Assembly (NCBI GenBank): GCA_019634735.1
Contig: JAHCAT010000004.1
Span: 62,001 to 126,000, forward strand
Length of the DNA stretch: 64,000 nucleotides
DNA from: Lysobacterales bacterium
GTDB lineage: Bacteria > Pseudomonadota > Gammaproteobacteria > Xanthomonadales > UBA2363
Direction: 5' to 3'
A program made the translations under genes and the position numbers. Position 1 is the stretch's first letter; each line of letters starts with the position of its first letter. Below are positions 1-10,407 of the stretch, piece by piece. Under the pieces are notes generated by a model. That model searched no databases. It was not told the origin of the DNA and worked only from the letters and a program-made list of their open reading frames with translations.

Positions 1-1
1 C

Positions 2-679
2 CGCCGCTTCGTGGTCGATCCGGAAACGCCGCAGGCGACCACCCTGACCGTGGTCGGCATGGTCGAGGCCATGCACCTGGAGGACGCCGACGACACCGTG
101 TTCCCGACCTACCTGGTGCCGTTCGCGCAGCAGCCCACGCGCTTCGCCACGCTGGCCGTGCGCCTGCGCGGCGACGCCGCCGCCTTCGGGCCGAAACTGG
201 CGGCGCACGTGCGCGCAGAGGATGCCGATACCGCGGTCTACTGGCAGCGGACCCAGCAACGGGCGATCGAGATGGGCCGGGTCGGCCCGGTGATCCTGAC
301 CCAGATATTCACAGGCGTCGGCGTGCTCGCGCTGGTGCTGTCGGCGGCAGGCCTGTATGGCGTGCTGGCGTTCGCAGTCGCGCAGCGCACCCGGGAGATC
401 GGCATCCGGCGGGCGATCGGCGCAGGCCGGCGCGGCATCGTCGGCGTGGTCGGTGGCCGGGTGCTCTGGCAGGTGCTGCTTGGACTCGCGATCGGAGTCG
501 CCCTGGGCCTGCCCTGGTCGCTCCTGCTGGCCACGCCGGAGATGCAAACGCGCGGCCTCGACCCGCTGGTGTTCTCGGGGGCGATCGCGGTCGTGATCGC
601 GGTCGCCGTGGTGGCCTCGCTGGCGCCGCTGCGGCGCGCGCTGCGCGTCGACCCGATCATCGCGCTTCGCCATGAATGA
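2..679 (+). CDS. ABC transporter permease, MacB/FtsX type (3' part only)
   Basis: This is the C-terminal part of a large inner-membrane permease whose start lies before the window; the frame is open from base 2. The visible ~226 residues hold the end of a MacB-type periplasmic domain and then a complete FtsX-type transmembrane block of about four helices (one near TGVGVLALVLSAAGLYGVLA). The block carries the cytoplasmic coupling segment RTREIGIRRAIGAGRRGI and ends in the family's closing motif DPIIALRHE. The next three genes end almost the same way (DPVIALRQE, DPMTALRQD), so this is the first of a paralogous series. It probably works with the ATPase at 8143. The substrate cannot be read from sequence. 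Confidence 0.85.
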   Translation, partial: RRFVVDPETPQATTLTVVGMVEAMHLEDADDTVFPTYLVPFAQQPTRFATLAVRLRGDAAAFGPKLAAHVRAEDADTAVYWQRTQQRAIEMGRVGPVILTQIFTGVGVLALVLSAAGLYGVLAFAVAQRTREIGIRRAIGAGRRGIVGVVGGRVLWQVLLGLAIGVALGLPWSLLLATPEMQTRGLDPLVFSGAIAVVIAVAVVASLAPLRRALRVDPIIALRHE

Positions 680-687
680 ACCCCACG

Positions 688-704
688 CCCCGGCACAACC
701 GGGG
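688..704. other. GC-rich hairpin between permease genes
   Basis: A perfect 6-bp stem (CCCCGG/CCGGGG) with a CACAA loop lies in the 57-bp gap between the first two permease genes. There is no T-run, so it looks like an mRNA processing or stability hairpin rather than a classical terminator. Confidence 0.35.
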
Positions 705-736
705 GGCGGGTCAGCCCAGTCGAACGGAGGACCTCG

Positions 737-3178
737 ATGGCCCCACTGATCGCCGAACTGCGCCAGGCCTGGCGCACCACCCTGCGCCGGCCCGGCTTCC
801 TGGCGCTGGCGGCGCTGACCCTGGCGCTGGGCATCGGCGCCAGCGTCGCCGTGGTCGCCCTCGTCGACCGGGTATTGCTGCGGCCGCTGCCCTATCCGGC
901 GCCCGGCCAGTTGTTCGCAGCGGGGCTGTTGCAGGGCGACGGCTCGGCCAGCATCACGCCGCGCGAGTACCAGGCGATCCGGAGTCTGGACGGCATCGCC
1001 AGCAGCGGCCTGGCCTCGCACACACCCCTGCCGGTCAACCTGGCCGAGGTCGACGACCCCCAGATGGCCCGCGCCCTGTGGGTCGATGCCGGGTTCCTGG
1101 CGGCGCTGGCACCGACGATGCCGCTGGGCCGCGGCTTCGCCGCCGACGAGGACCGGCCAGGGGCCGCGCGCGCCGTGGTGATTTCGTACCGGCTGTGGCA
1201 GGCGCGCTTCGGCGGTGACCCGCAGGTGATCGGCCGCACGCTGGCGATCGAGGGCGAGGCGACGCCGGTGATCGGCGTGCTGCCTGCCGATTTCCGGTAC
1301 GCGGCGCCGTTCGACCTGCTGCTGCCCCTGGCGCTGCCGGCCGCCAGCGCCGACGACGGCCGCAACTTCCTGGCGATCGTGCGCCTGGCCGACGGTGCCG
1401 GCGCGCAGGCCCTGGCCGGCCGGGTCGACCGCCGCCTCCACGAGGTCTACGCCGGCACGCCCGGCGAGCGCTGGTACGCGACCACGCGCTTCGGCCTGCG
1501 GCCGTTGTCCGGTGCCCTGAGCGCCTCGTCGCGGCCGCTGCTCCTGTTGTTCCTGGGCGGCGCCTTGTGCGTGTTGCTGCTGGCCACCGTCAACCTGGCC
1601 AACCTGATGCTGTTGCGGGCGCTGTCGCGCAGCCACGTCAACGTGATCCGCAGCGCCCTGGGCGCCTCCACGACGCGCCTGGCGATGCCACAACTGGCCG
1701 AAGGCCTGCTGGTCGCGACCGCAGGCGTCGCTGGCGGCCTGCTGCTGGCCCAGGGCGGTCTGCGCCTGGCCGAAGGCTGGATCCCACCGTCCTGGTTCGG
1801 CGGTGAGGCCGACTTGCGCCTGGGCACCGTCGCCTGGGGCTTCGCGATCGCCAGCGGCCTGCTGGTCGCGCTGCTGTCTGCCGGCCTGGGCATCTGGCGC
1901 GGCCGCAGCGGCGCTGGCAGCAGCGATCTGGTCGCCGGCGGCCGCAGCGGCCTGGGCCTGGGTGCAGGACGGCTGGCGCGCACGCTGGTGGTGACCCAGG
2001 TGGCCCTGGCAGCGCTGTTGCTGACCAGCGCCGGCCTGTTCGCGCGTTCCCTGGCGCAGTCGGCGACCGTCGACCTCGGTTACCGCATCGAGGGCCGGCT
2101 CGGCTTCGATCTGGCGCCGGTGCGTGCGCGCTTCCCCGACAGCGCCAGCAGCAAGGCGCTGGCCCAGCGCCTGCTCGAGCGCCTGCAATCGCAGCCCGGG
2201 GTGATTTCCGCGGCGGCCGGCACCAACCTGCCGATCGGCGCGCCGTTGAACTACTCCATGCAGGTGCCCGGTGGCGAGATGTTCAGCGTCGAGTTCCGGG
2301 GCATCAGCCCCGGCTTCCTGGAGGCGTTCTCGATCCCGCTGCGCGCCGGTCGCGATGTCCTGGCCAGCGACGGTCCGGGCGATGCAGCGGTGGCGCTGGT
2401 CAATGAGGCCTTCGTGCGCACGCACCTTGCGTCCGATCCGGTGGCCGGCGCGTCGTCCGCGGTGCTGGGCGGCCTGCTGGAGCTGCCCGACCCGGAGTCC
2501 GGCGCGCTGCTGCCGCTGCGCATCGTCGGCGTGGTCGGCGACACCCGCCAGCACGGCCCCGAGACGGCGCCGCCGCCGATGGTCTACCTGCCGCTGGCCC
2601 AGGTGCCCGATGGCCTGCTGCAGCTGCTGCGCGATTTCGCGCCGCTGCGCTTCGCGGTCCACGTCCAGGGCGAGCCGGCCGCTCATGCCGAGGCGATCCG
2701 GGCGGCGGTGACCGAGGTCGCGCCCGGGCAACCGATCGCCCACCTGCAGCCGCTGGCCGGACTGGTCCGGGAGAGCACCGATGGCACCCGCCTGAACCTG
2801 CTGCTGGTCGGCATCTTTGCTGCCCTGGCCGTCCTGCTTTCGGCTGTCGGCCTGTACGCAGTGGTCGCCGTCGCCAGCGCCGCCCGCCGGCGCGAGTACG
2901 GCGTGCGCAGCGCGCTGGGCGCGCGCACCGTCGGCCTGCTCGGCCTGGTGTTGGGCGACGGCCTGCGCCAGGTCCTGCTCGGCCTGGCCCTGGGCCTGGT
3001 CGCGGCGCTGGCGCTGTCCCGGGTGCTGCAGGCCTACCTTGCGGGAATCAGCGCCAGCGATCCGCTGGTTCTGCTGGCAGTGGCCGGCGTGCTGGCCACG
3101 GTGGCCCTGCTGGCCTGCCTGTGGCCGGCCCTGCGCGCCGCCCGCACCGATCCCGTCATCGCCCTGCGTCAGGAGTGA
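737..3178 (+). CDS. ABC transporter permease, duplicated MacB/FtsX type (ADOP-like)
   Basis: This 813-residue inner-membrane permease has two MacB_PCD plus FtsX units in one chain, about twice the size of a MacB half. An N-terminal amphipathic stretch and first helix (about 18-45) are followed by a periplasmic domain, a three-helix block around 265-430 (ANLMLLRALSRSHVNVIRSA is its coupling helix), a second periplasmic domain (about 440-680) and a final FtsX block ending DPVIALRQE. The layout matches the acidobacterial duplicated orphan permease (ADOP) architecture. The start is supported by GGAGG six bases upstream. It is followed after 8 bp by the next permease, so they are likely co-transcribed. 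Role inferred: mechanotransmission or export with a partner ATPase. Confidence 0.9.
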   Translation: MAPLIAELRQAWRTTLRRPGFLALAALTLALGIGASVAVVALVDRVLLRPLPYPAPGQLFAAGLLQGDGSASITPREYQAIRSLDGIASSGLASHTPLPVNLAEVDDPQMARALWVDAGFLAALAPTMPLGRGFAADEDRPGAARAVVISYRLWQARFGGDPQVIGRTLAIEGEATPVIGVLPADFRYAAPFDLLLPLALPAASADDGRNFLAIVRLADGAGAQALAGRVDRRLHEVYAGTPGERWYATTRFGLRPLSGALSASSRPLLLLFLGGALCVLLLATVNLANLMLLRALSRSHVNVIRSALGASTTRLAMPQLAEGLLVATAGVAGGLLLAQGGLRLAEGWIPPSWFGGEADLRLGTVAWGFAIASGLLVALLSAGLGIWRGRSGAGSSDLVAGGRSGLGLGAGRLARTLVVTQVALAALLLTSAGLFARSLAQSATVDLGYRIEGRLGFDLAPVRARFPDSASSKALAQRLLERLQSQPGVISAAAGTNLPIGAPLNYSMQVPGGEMFSVEFRGISPGFLEAFSIPLRAGRDVLASDGPGDAAVALVNEAFVRTHLASDPVAGASSAVLGGLLELPDPESGALLPLRIVGVVGDTRQHGPETAPPPMVYLPLAQVPDGLLQLLRDFAPLRFAVHVQGEPAAHAEAIRAAVTEVAPGQPIAHLQPLAGLVRESTDGTRLNLLLVGIFAALAVLLSAVGLYAVVAVASAARRREYGVRSALGARTVGLLGLVLGDGLRQVLLGLALGLVAALALSRVLQAYLAGISASDPLVLLAVAGVLATVALLACLWPALRAARTDPVIALRQE

Positions 3179-3186
3179 GCAAGCCC

Positions 3187-5589
3187 ATGACCGCCGTGCT
3201 TTCCGACCTGCGCTTCGCCGCCCGTCGCCTGCGCCACAGCCCCGGCTTCGCCGCCGCCGCGGTGCTGATGCTGGCGCTGGGCATCGGCGCCAGCGTGGCG
3301 ATGTACTCGGTGCTGCAGGGCGTGGTGCTGTCCGGACTGCCGTACCCGGGCGGCGAGCGCGTGGTCGCGGTCGCCGCGCACAACCCCCAGCAGGCCGACA
3401 GCTTCGCCCGCCTGAGCACCGCCGAGGCGGTGCGCCTGGCCAAGGACCCGGATGCTTTCGAGGCCTTCGGCTGGTACGACTGGGCGGGCATGACCGTGCT
3501 CGACGGCGAGCGCCCGCGCGAGGTGACGATCAACTTCGTCAGCGCCGGCTTCTTCCCGGCCCTGGGCGTGGCGCCGATGCTCGGCCGCACCTTCGAGCCT
3601 GCCGACATGGGCGACGAACAGGGCGCGGTGGTGCTGTCCTATCTGGAGTGGCAGCGCCTGACCGGCGGCAGTCGCGAGGCGGTCGGCCAGCTGATCGACA
3701 CCGCCAACGAAGGCCGGTTACGGATCATCGGCGTGATGCCGCCGCAGTTCGCCTACCCGATCGCCGACGTCGGCGCCTGGCGGCCCTACCGCAATGCGCG
3801 CCTGCAGGCCGACCAGCCCGGCTACTGGAACGCCCGCTTCCTCGATGCCGTCGGCCGCTTTCCGCCCGGCATCGGCGCCGACGCCGCCCTGCAGCGCGTG
3901 CAAGCGCTGGCCGATTCGGTGCGCGAGGAGCGCGGCCAGCCCGACGCCGGCTGGCGCATCACCGCCACGCCGCTGCTGCGCGACGCGGTCGGCAGCGCAC
4001 GCGAGGCGCTGTGGGCCGCCTTCGCCGTCGCCGTGCTGGTGCTGCTGATCGCCTGCGCCAACGTCGCCCTCCTGCTCGACGCCCGACAGATCGCCCGCCG
4101 CCACGAGCAGGCGGTGGCGCAGGCGATCGGCGCCACCCGTGCCCGGCTGTACCGCGTGCTGCTGCTGGAGCTGGGTCTGCTCGGCCTGGCCGGCGCCGCG
4201 CTCGGTATCGCGCTGGCGGCCCTGGTCCTGGCCGGCCTGAAGACCCTGGCCGAGGGCAGCGTGCCGCGCGCGGGCGAGATCGACCTCGACCGCGGCGTGC
4301 TGCTGTTCGCCCTGGCCATCGCCCTGGCGACGCCACTGCTGGCGGCGCTGATGGGTTCGCTGCGCCTGCGCGGCGCGCCGATCGAGGCGATGCGCAGCGG
4401 TGGCGGCAAGGGCGCGATCGCCGGCGGCAGCCGCACCCGGGCTTTGCCGGTGCTGGGCGTCGCGTTGTCGACCCTGGGCCTGGTCGCGGCGGCGGCGATG
4501 GCCGCGAGCCTGGTCCGGATCAAGGACGTCGAACCCGGCTTCGCCAGTGCCAATGTGCAGGCGCTGCAGCTTTTCCGCGGGGGTGGCCCGGCGGTCTGGA
4601 CGGGCTTCGCCGGGCGGTTGCGATCCGAGCTGGCGGCATTGCCCGGTGTCGCCGGCGTGGCGGTGACCACGGCCGCGCCGCTGTCCAGCATCGGCGACCT
4701 GCAGCTGGACATGCGCGTGCCCGGCCGCGCCGAGCCCGAGCCGATCCAGGCCAGCGTGCGCCGGGTATCGGCCGGCTATCTGGACGTGCTCGGCATCCCG
4801 CTGCTGGCCGGGCGCGCGATCGCCGACAGCGACGGTGCCGGCAGCGAAAAGGTCGCCGTGGTCAGTCGCGCGCTGGCGCGGCGGGTGTTCGACGGCGCCG
4901 ACCCGATCGGCCGGACGGTCGAGATTCCCCTGGGCGAGGGCGGCTTCACCGGCTACCGGATCGTCGGCGTCGCCGGCGATATCCGCAACGCCGGCCTGCG
5001 CCGCGCACCGGAGCCGGAAATCCTGGTGCCGTTCGCGCAGGCGCCCTGGGTCGGCATCACCTTCCTGGTTCGCAGCGAAGGCGCACTGCCCGGCATGGCC
5101 GCGCAGATGCGCGAGGCGATGTGGCGGATCGACCCGCTGCAGGCCGCGACCCGCGAGTTCGCGCTGGCCGACGAGCTGGCCGACGAGCTGCGCCCGGCGC
5201 GTTTCTTCGCCAGCACGGTCGGCGGCTTCGCCCTGTGCGCCCTGCTGCTGGCCGCGCTCGGCGTCTACGCGCTGGCCGCGCAGCGGCAGCAGGAGCGCCG
5301 CGCCGAGTTCGGCCTGCGCCTGGCGATCGGCGCGCAGCCGAGGCGACTGGCCCGCCAGTCGCTGGCTGCCAGCTTGCGCGGTGCCGCCGCCGGAATCGTC
5401 GTCGGTGCGGTGCTGGGCTGGGCGATGCTGGCCCTGATGCGTGCCCAGTTGCACGACTTCGGCGCCGGCTATGCCGTCTGGTTGGCGCTGGCCGCGCTGG
5501 CCATGGTCGTGTCGGTGCTCCTTGCGGCTCTGCCGCCGGCGCTGCGCAGCGCCCGCGTCGACCCGATGACTGCGCTGCGCCAGGACTAG
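3187..5589 (+). CDS. ABC transporter permease, duplicated MacB/FtsX type (ADOP-like)
   Basis: This 800-residue paralogue of its neighbours starts with the shared N-terminal pattern DLRFAARRLRHSPGF and ALGIGASVAMYSVL (first helix). A periplasmic domain, a central membrane block near 285-430, a second periplasmic domain and a C-terminal FtsX block (RAEFGLRLAIGAQPRRLARQ coupling segment, closing DPMTALRQD) follow. The frame is open further upstream, but the ATG at 3187 aligns with the paralogues' N-terminus and lies 8 bp after the previous stop, so it was preferred. Substrate unknown; function inferred from family and context. Confidence 0.88.
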   Translation: MTAVLSDLRFAARRLRHSPGFAAAAVLMLALGIGASVAMYSVLQGVVLSGLPYPGGERVVAVAAHNPQQADSFARLSTAEAVRLAKDPDAFEAFGWYDWAGMTVLDGERPREVTINFVSAGFFPALGVAPMLGRTFEPADMGDEQGAVVLSYLEWQRLTGGSREAVGQLIDTANEGRLRIIGVMPPQFAYPIADVGAWRPYRNARLQADQPGYWNARFLDAVGRFPPGIGADAALQRVQALADSVREERGQPDAGWRITATPLLRDAVGSAREALWAAFAVAVLVLLIACANVALLLDARQIARRHEQAVAQAIGATRARLYRVLLLELGLLGLAGAALGIALAALVLAGLKTLAEGSVPRAGEIDLDRGVLLFALAIALATPLLAALMGSLRLRGAPIEAMRSGGGKGAIAGGSRTRALPVLGVALSTLGLVAAAAMAASLVRIKDVEPGFASANVQALQLFRGGGPAVWTGFAGRLRSELAALPGVAGVAVTTAAPLSSIGDLQLDMRVPGRAEPEPIQASVRRVSAGYLDVLGIPLLAGRAIADSDGAGSEKVAVVSRALARRVFDGADPIGRTVEIPLGEGGFTGYRIVGVAGDIRNAGLRRAPEPEILVPFAQAPWVGITFLVRSEGALPGMAAQMREAMWRIDPLQAATREFALADELADELRPARFFASTVGGFALCALLLAALGVYALAAQRQQERRAEFGLRLAIGAQPRRLARQSLAASLRGAAAGIVVGAVLGWAMLALMRAQLHDFGAGYAVWLALAALAMVVSVLLAALPPALRSARVDPMTALRQD

Positions 5590-5677
5590 GCGTGGCGCTG
5601 TCGCATGCCCGGGCAATGCCACCACGTGTCCCTACCTTTCCCCGCCGCTTCGTTGCCTCGCAACCGAGAGTCGTCCG

Positions 5678-8080
5678 ATGAACCTGAGTGCATTCCTGCG
5701 CCGCACCGTCCGCCGCCCGGGTTTCGGCCTCACCGTCGCCGCCCTGCTGGCGGCGGTGGTGGCGGTCAACGCGATCGCCTTCAGCGCGCTGTGGGCGCTG
5801 GAACGCAAGGCGCTTCCGTGGGCCGACAGCGACGAGCTGGTGCAGCTGCGCACCAACCTGGTCAACTTCGGCTTCATGGTCGGCCTGTCCGAGTCGCTCG
5901 CGCAGACGCTTCGCGGTCAGGACGACACCTTCGCCGGACTGGTGTACTGGGCCGGCAACATCCCGGGCCGCCGCGACGATGAGGGTCGGACCTGGCGCGA
6001 GCGGCGGATCAGCCACGACTTCGCCCGGGTGCTGGGCGTGGCGCCGGCACTTGGCCGCAGCCTGTCGGCGTCCGACCTGGAAGGCGACGGCCGCGTGCTG
6101 GTGCTTGCCGACGGCACCTGGCGCGACCGTTTCGGCGCCGATCCCGCCGTGATCGGGCAGACCGTCCGCCTGGGTGGCGAGGCGTTCACCATCGTCGGTG
6201 TGATGCCGCCCGGCTTCGTGTTCCCGGACCGCCGCACCGAGGCCTGGATGCCCTACATCGCCAGCAGCGCCGAGCGCGAGCAGGATGCCCAGGGCAATGT
6301 CGGCGGCATCGACGTGGTCGCGCGCCTGGCGCCGGGCGCCAGGCCCGGGCAGGCGCGCGCGCGGGTCGACGCGCTGCTCGGGACGGTCGACCACCTGGCC
6401 GGCCTGCGCGCGTCAGCGGGTCTGCGCGCCGACGTCCGTGCCTGGCGCGAGAACTTCGCCGCCGAGCATCGGCAGGGCCTGGTCCTGCTGCAGCTGGCGG
6501 CGATCGGCCTGCTGCTGGTGATCGGCTTCAACCTGGCCAACCTGTGCCTGGACCGGCTGCTGGCGCGGCAGCGCGAGTTCGCGATCTGCCATGCCCTGGG
6601 TGCGCGCGGCCGCGACCGCATGGCCGCCATGCTCGGCGACCTGCTGCCGGCGGCCGTGCTCGGTACGCTGGCCGGCCTGGCCCTGGTGCCGGCCGGCCTG
6701 GCCCTGCTCGACAGCCGCGGCCTGCTGCCCACGCAACTGCCGGTGCGTGCCGCGCTGGATCTTCCCACCCTGCTCGCCGGTCTGGCCTGCGCGGCGGTGG
6801 TGATCGCGCTGGCATTGCTGGTGGCGCTGGCGGCCGGTCGCCGACCGGCCAGCGCCGCCGGCCTGGGCGAACGCAACCGCATCGGCGGCCTCGGCCGCGC
6901 CCGCAGCGTGCTGCTGCTGGGCCAGATCGCGTTGACCACCGCCCTGCTCGGCGGCGGCCTGCTGCTGCTGCGCAGCGCCATCAACCTGGCCGCCGAGGAA
7001 CGCGGCTTCGACGAGCGCGGCGTGCTGGTCGCCGCGCTCGACCTGGCCGGCGTCACCCAGGGCGGCGAGTTCGATGCCGGGCGCGACAGCGCGCGGCTGG
7101 GTGCGCAGCTCGACACCCTGCGCGAGGCGCTAGGCGGCCTGCCCGGCGTCGCCGCCGTCGCCGCGGCCAACATGGCGCCGTTCAGCGGCTGGGAAGCGGT
7201 GTCGAGCCTGGGCCTGCCGGGCAGCGAGGACGAACTTCAGGCGCGCCTGCGCCTGGTCGGGCCCGGCTACTTCCAGGCCCTGGGCATCCCGCTGGTCGCC
7301 GGCCGTGGCTTCGCCGACGGCGACGCCGCGGCGCAGCCGGTGATCGTCGACGAGGTGTTCGTGCGCCGCTGGCTGGCCGGACGCGATCCGCTCGGCGCTC
7401 AAGTGCGGCTGAGCGAGGGTGCCGGCGAGCCGCCGCGGATCTCGCAGATCGTCGGCGTCGCCGCCACGGTCAAGCACGAGGCGCTGGACGAGGCCGATCC
7501 GCTGCCGACCCTGTACCGCTTCGGCCCCACACCGCTGCCGGTGGCGATGCTGGTGCTGCGCACCGACGGCGATCCGGCCAGCCTGGTCGCGCCGGTGCGC
7601 GAACGCATCGCCGCGCTGGCGCCCGACGCCCGGCTGGTCGTCAACCGGCCGCTGGCCGAGCTGGTGGCGCAGTCGCTGGCCGGCCGCCGCGCCCTGGTCG
7701 AACTGGTCGCGGTGTTCGCCACCATCACCCTGGGCCTGGCCGCGGTCGGTCTCTACGCCGTGCTCGGCTTCGCCGTGCGCCGGCGCACCGGCGAGCTCGG
7801 CGTGCGCATGGCCCTGGGCGCGCGCCCGGCGCGGATCCGGCGCATGGTGCTGGCGCAGGGCGCCGCGCTGGCGCTGGGCGGCGCCGCGCTCGGCCTGCTG
7901 GTCGGCCTGCCCCTGGCGCGCCTGCTCGCCGACCGGCTGCACCAGGTCGGCAGCGGCGATCCGCTGAGCTGGGCCCTGGCCGTGCTCGCGGTCGCCGGCG
8001 CCGCGCTGGTCGCCTGCGCAATGCCTGCCTGGCGCGCCGCGCGGGTTCCGCCGCGTGTGGCGCTGGATTCCGCGCACTGA
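5678..8080 (+). CDS. ABC transporter permease, duplicated MacB/FtsX type (ADOP-like)
   Basis: This is the fourth permease in the row, 800 residues with the same two-unit build. The N-terminus (RRTVRRPGFGLTVAALLAAV) departs from the ALGIGAS consensus of the other two, so it is the most diverged copy. The central coupling segment is LARQREFAICHALGARGRDR and the C-terminal one is RTGELGVRMALGARPARIRR. The chain ends in VPPRVALDSAH instead of the usual DPxxALRxE. An 88-bp gap precedes it, larger than between the other permeases. The ATPase gene begins 62 bp after its stop. Role is inferred as part of the same transporter array. Confidence 0.88.
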   Translation: MNLSAFLRRTVRRPGFGLTVAALLAAVVAVNAIAFSALWALERKALPWADSDELVQLRTNLVNFGFMVGLSESLAQTLRGQDDTFAGLVYWAGNIPGRRDDEGRTWRERRISHDFARVLGVAPALGRSLSASDLEGDGRVLVLADGTWRDRFGADPAVIGQTVRLGGEAFTIVGVMPPGFVFPDRRTEAWMPYIASSAEREQDAQGNVGGIDVVARLAPGARPGQARARVDALLGTVDHLAGLRASAGLRADVRAWRENFAAEHRQGLVLLQLAAIGLLLVIGFNLANLCLDRLLARQREFAICHALGARGRDRMAAMLGDLLPAAVLGTLAGLALVPAGLALLDSRGLLPTQLPVRAALDLPTLLAGLACAAVVIALALLVALAAGRRPASAAGLGERNRIGGLGRARSVLLLGQIALTTALLGGGLLLLRSAINLAAEERGFDERGVLVAALDLAGVTQGGEFDAGRDSARLGAQLDTLREALGGLPGVAAVAAANMAPFSGWEAVSSLGLPGSEDELQARLRLVGPGYFQALGIPLVAGRGFADGDAAAQPVIVDEVFVRRWLAGRDPLGAQVRLSEGAGEPPRISQIVGVAATVKHEALDEADPLPTLYRFGPTPLPVAMLVLRTDGDPASLVAPVRERIAALAPDARLVVNRPLAELVAQSLAGRRALVELVAVFATITLGLAAVGLYAVLGFAVRRRTGELGVRMALGARPARIRRMVLAQGAALALGGAALGLLVGLPLARLLADRLHQVGSGDPLSWALAVLAVAGAALVACAMPAWRAARVPPRVALDSAH

Positions 8081-8142
8081 GGTCCCTCCCGCAGGCCACG
8101 ACGATGAACGAACCGCATGCACGCCCCTCCGGAGATCGCGCC

Positions 8143-8811
8143 ATGATCGAACTCAAGAACGTCGAGCGCAGCTACCCGCTTGCCGGCGGCCGCAGCTGGG
8201 TGCTGCGCAACATCAATCTGTCGGTCCAGCCGGGCGAGTTCGTCTCGATCATGGGTCCCAGCGGCAGCGGCAAGAGCAGCCTGCTCAACGTGCTCGGCCT
8301 GATGGACGGCGACTTCGGCGGCGAGTACCGCCTGGCCGGCGTCGAGGTGCACACGCTGGGCGGCAAGCAGCGCCAGGCCCTGCAGCGCGACGCCATCGGC
8401 TTCATCTTCCAGCAATACCACCTGATCGACGACCTGACCGTCGCCGAGAACCTGGACTTGCCGCTTTCCTACCGCGACATCAAGGCCGCCGAGCGCAAGG
8501 CCCTGGTCGCCGACATGCTCGACCGCTTCGCCATCGTCGGCAAGAAGGACCTGTACCCGCGCCAGCTCTCCGGCGGCCAGCAGCAGCTGGTGGCGGTGGC
8601 GCGCGCGGTGATCACCCGGCCCAAGGTGCTGCTGGCCGACGAGCCGACCGGCGCCCTGCACGCCAGCCAGGGCGCGATGATCATGGACCTGCTCGGCGAG
8701 CTGCACCGTGACGGCGCGACCATCGTCCAGGTCACCCACAACCCCGACAACGCCGCCCGCGGCCAGCGCACCGTGCATCTGCGCGACGGCTGGCTGTCGG
8801 CGGCGGATTGA
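8143..8811 (+). CDS. ABC transporter ATP-binding protein (MacB/LolD type)
   Basis: This 222-residue cytoplasmic ATPase is the only nucleotide-binding subunit visible for the permease array. Walker A is GPSGSGKSS (about 38-46). The Q-loop region reads FIFQQYHLIDDLTVAENL, the signature is LSGGQQQ, Walker B is VLLADEPTGALH, and the switch His lies in QVTHNP. The GALHASQG stretch after Walker B is typical of the MacB/LolD class. An in-frame ATG at 8104 would add 13 residues (MNEPHARPSGDRA), but the ATG at 8143 has GGAG nine bases upstream and fits the family N-terminus. No HlyD/MacA-type adaptor gene is visible; it may lie upstream of the window. Confidence 0.9.
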   Translation: MIELKNVERSYPLAGGRSWVLRNINLSVQPGEFVSIMGPSGSGKSSLLNVLGLMDGDFGGEYRLAGVEVHTLGGKQRQALQRDAIGFIFQQYHLIDDLTVAENLDLPLSYRDIKAAERKALVADMLDRFAIVGKKDLYPRQLSGGQQQLVAVARAVITRPKVLLADEPTGALHASQGAMIMDLLGELHRDGATIVQVTHNPDNAARGQRTVHLRDGWLSAAD

Positions 8812-8945
8812 GCGGCCGTGGCCGGGTCGCCGGGCCGCCGGCGCGGCGCGCCATGCCGCCGGGCCGGTCGGCCGCGTATGCTTGCCGCATCGGGCCTCGA
8901 CCCGCACGCCACGGAAGCCGCCTTGCCGCAGAGCCGTCCACACCG

Positions 8946-10319
<1,374 letters not shown>

Positions 10320-10407
10320 GCGCCGCGCCGGGCGTGACGCGACCGCGCCGACTGCGGCCATGAGCAAGGGTCCGGGCGCAAGGTCCGGGCAGGAGGCCCC
10401 GGCGGGG

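Noticed and set aside
3718..5625. Long antisense frame opposite the third permease gene; similar ones at 12415-14577 and 20314-23742
   Set aside because: These are shadows of high-GC coding frames. The sense strands carry complete domain motifs (FtsX, kinase, GGDEF), while the antisense products are low-complexity Arg/Gln/Ala/Gly-rich with no recognisable motif.
8812..8945. Sigma-54 (-24/-12) promoter for the regulator or ABC operon
   Set aside because: No TGGCA-N6/7-TGC-type element was found by eye in this gap or before the ABC ATPase.
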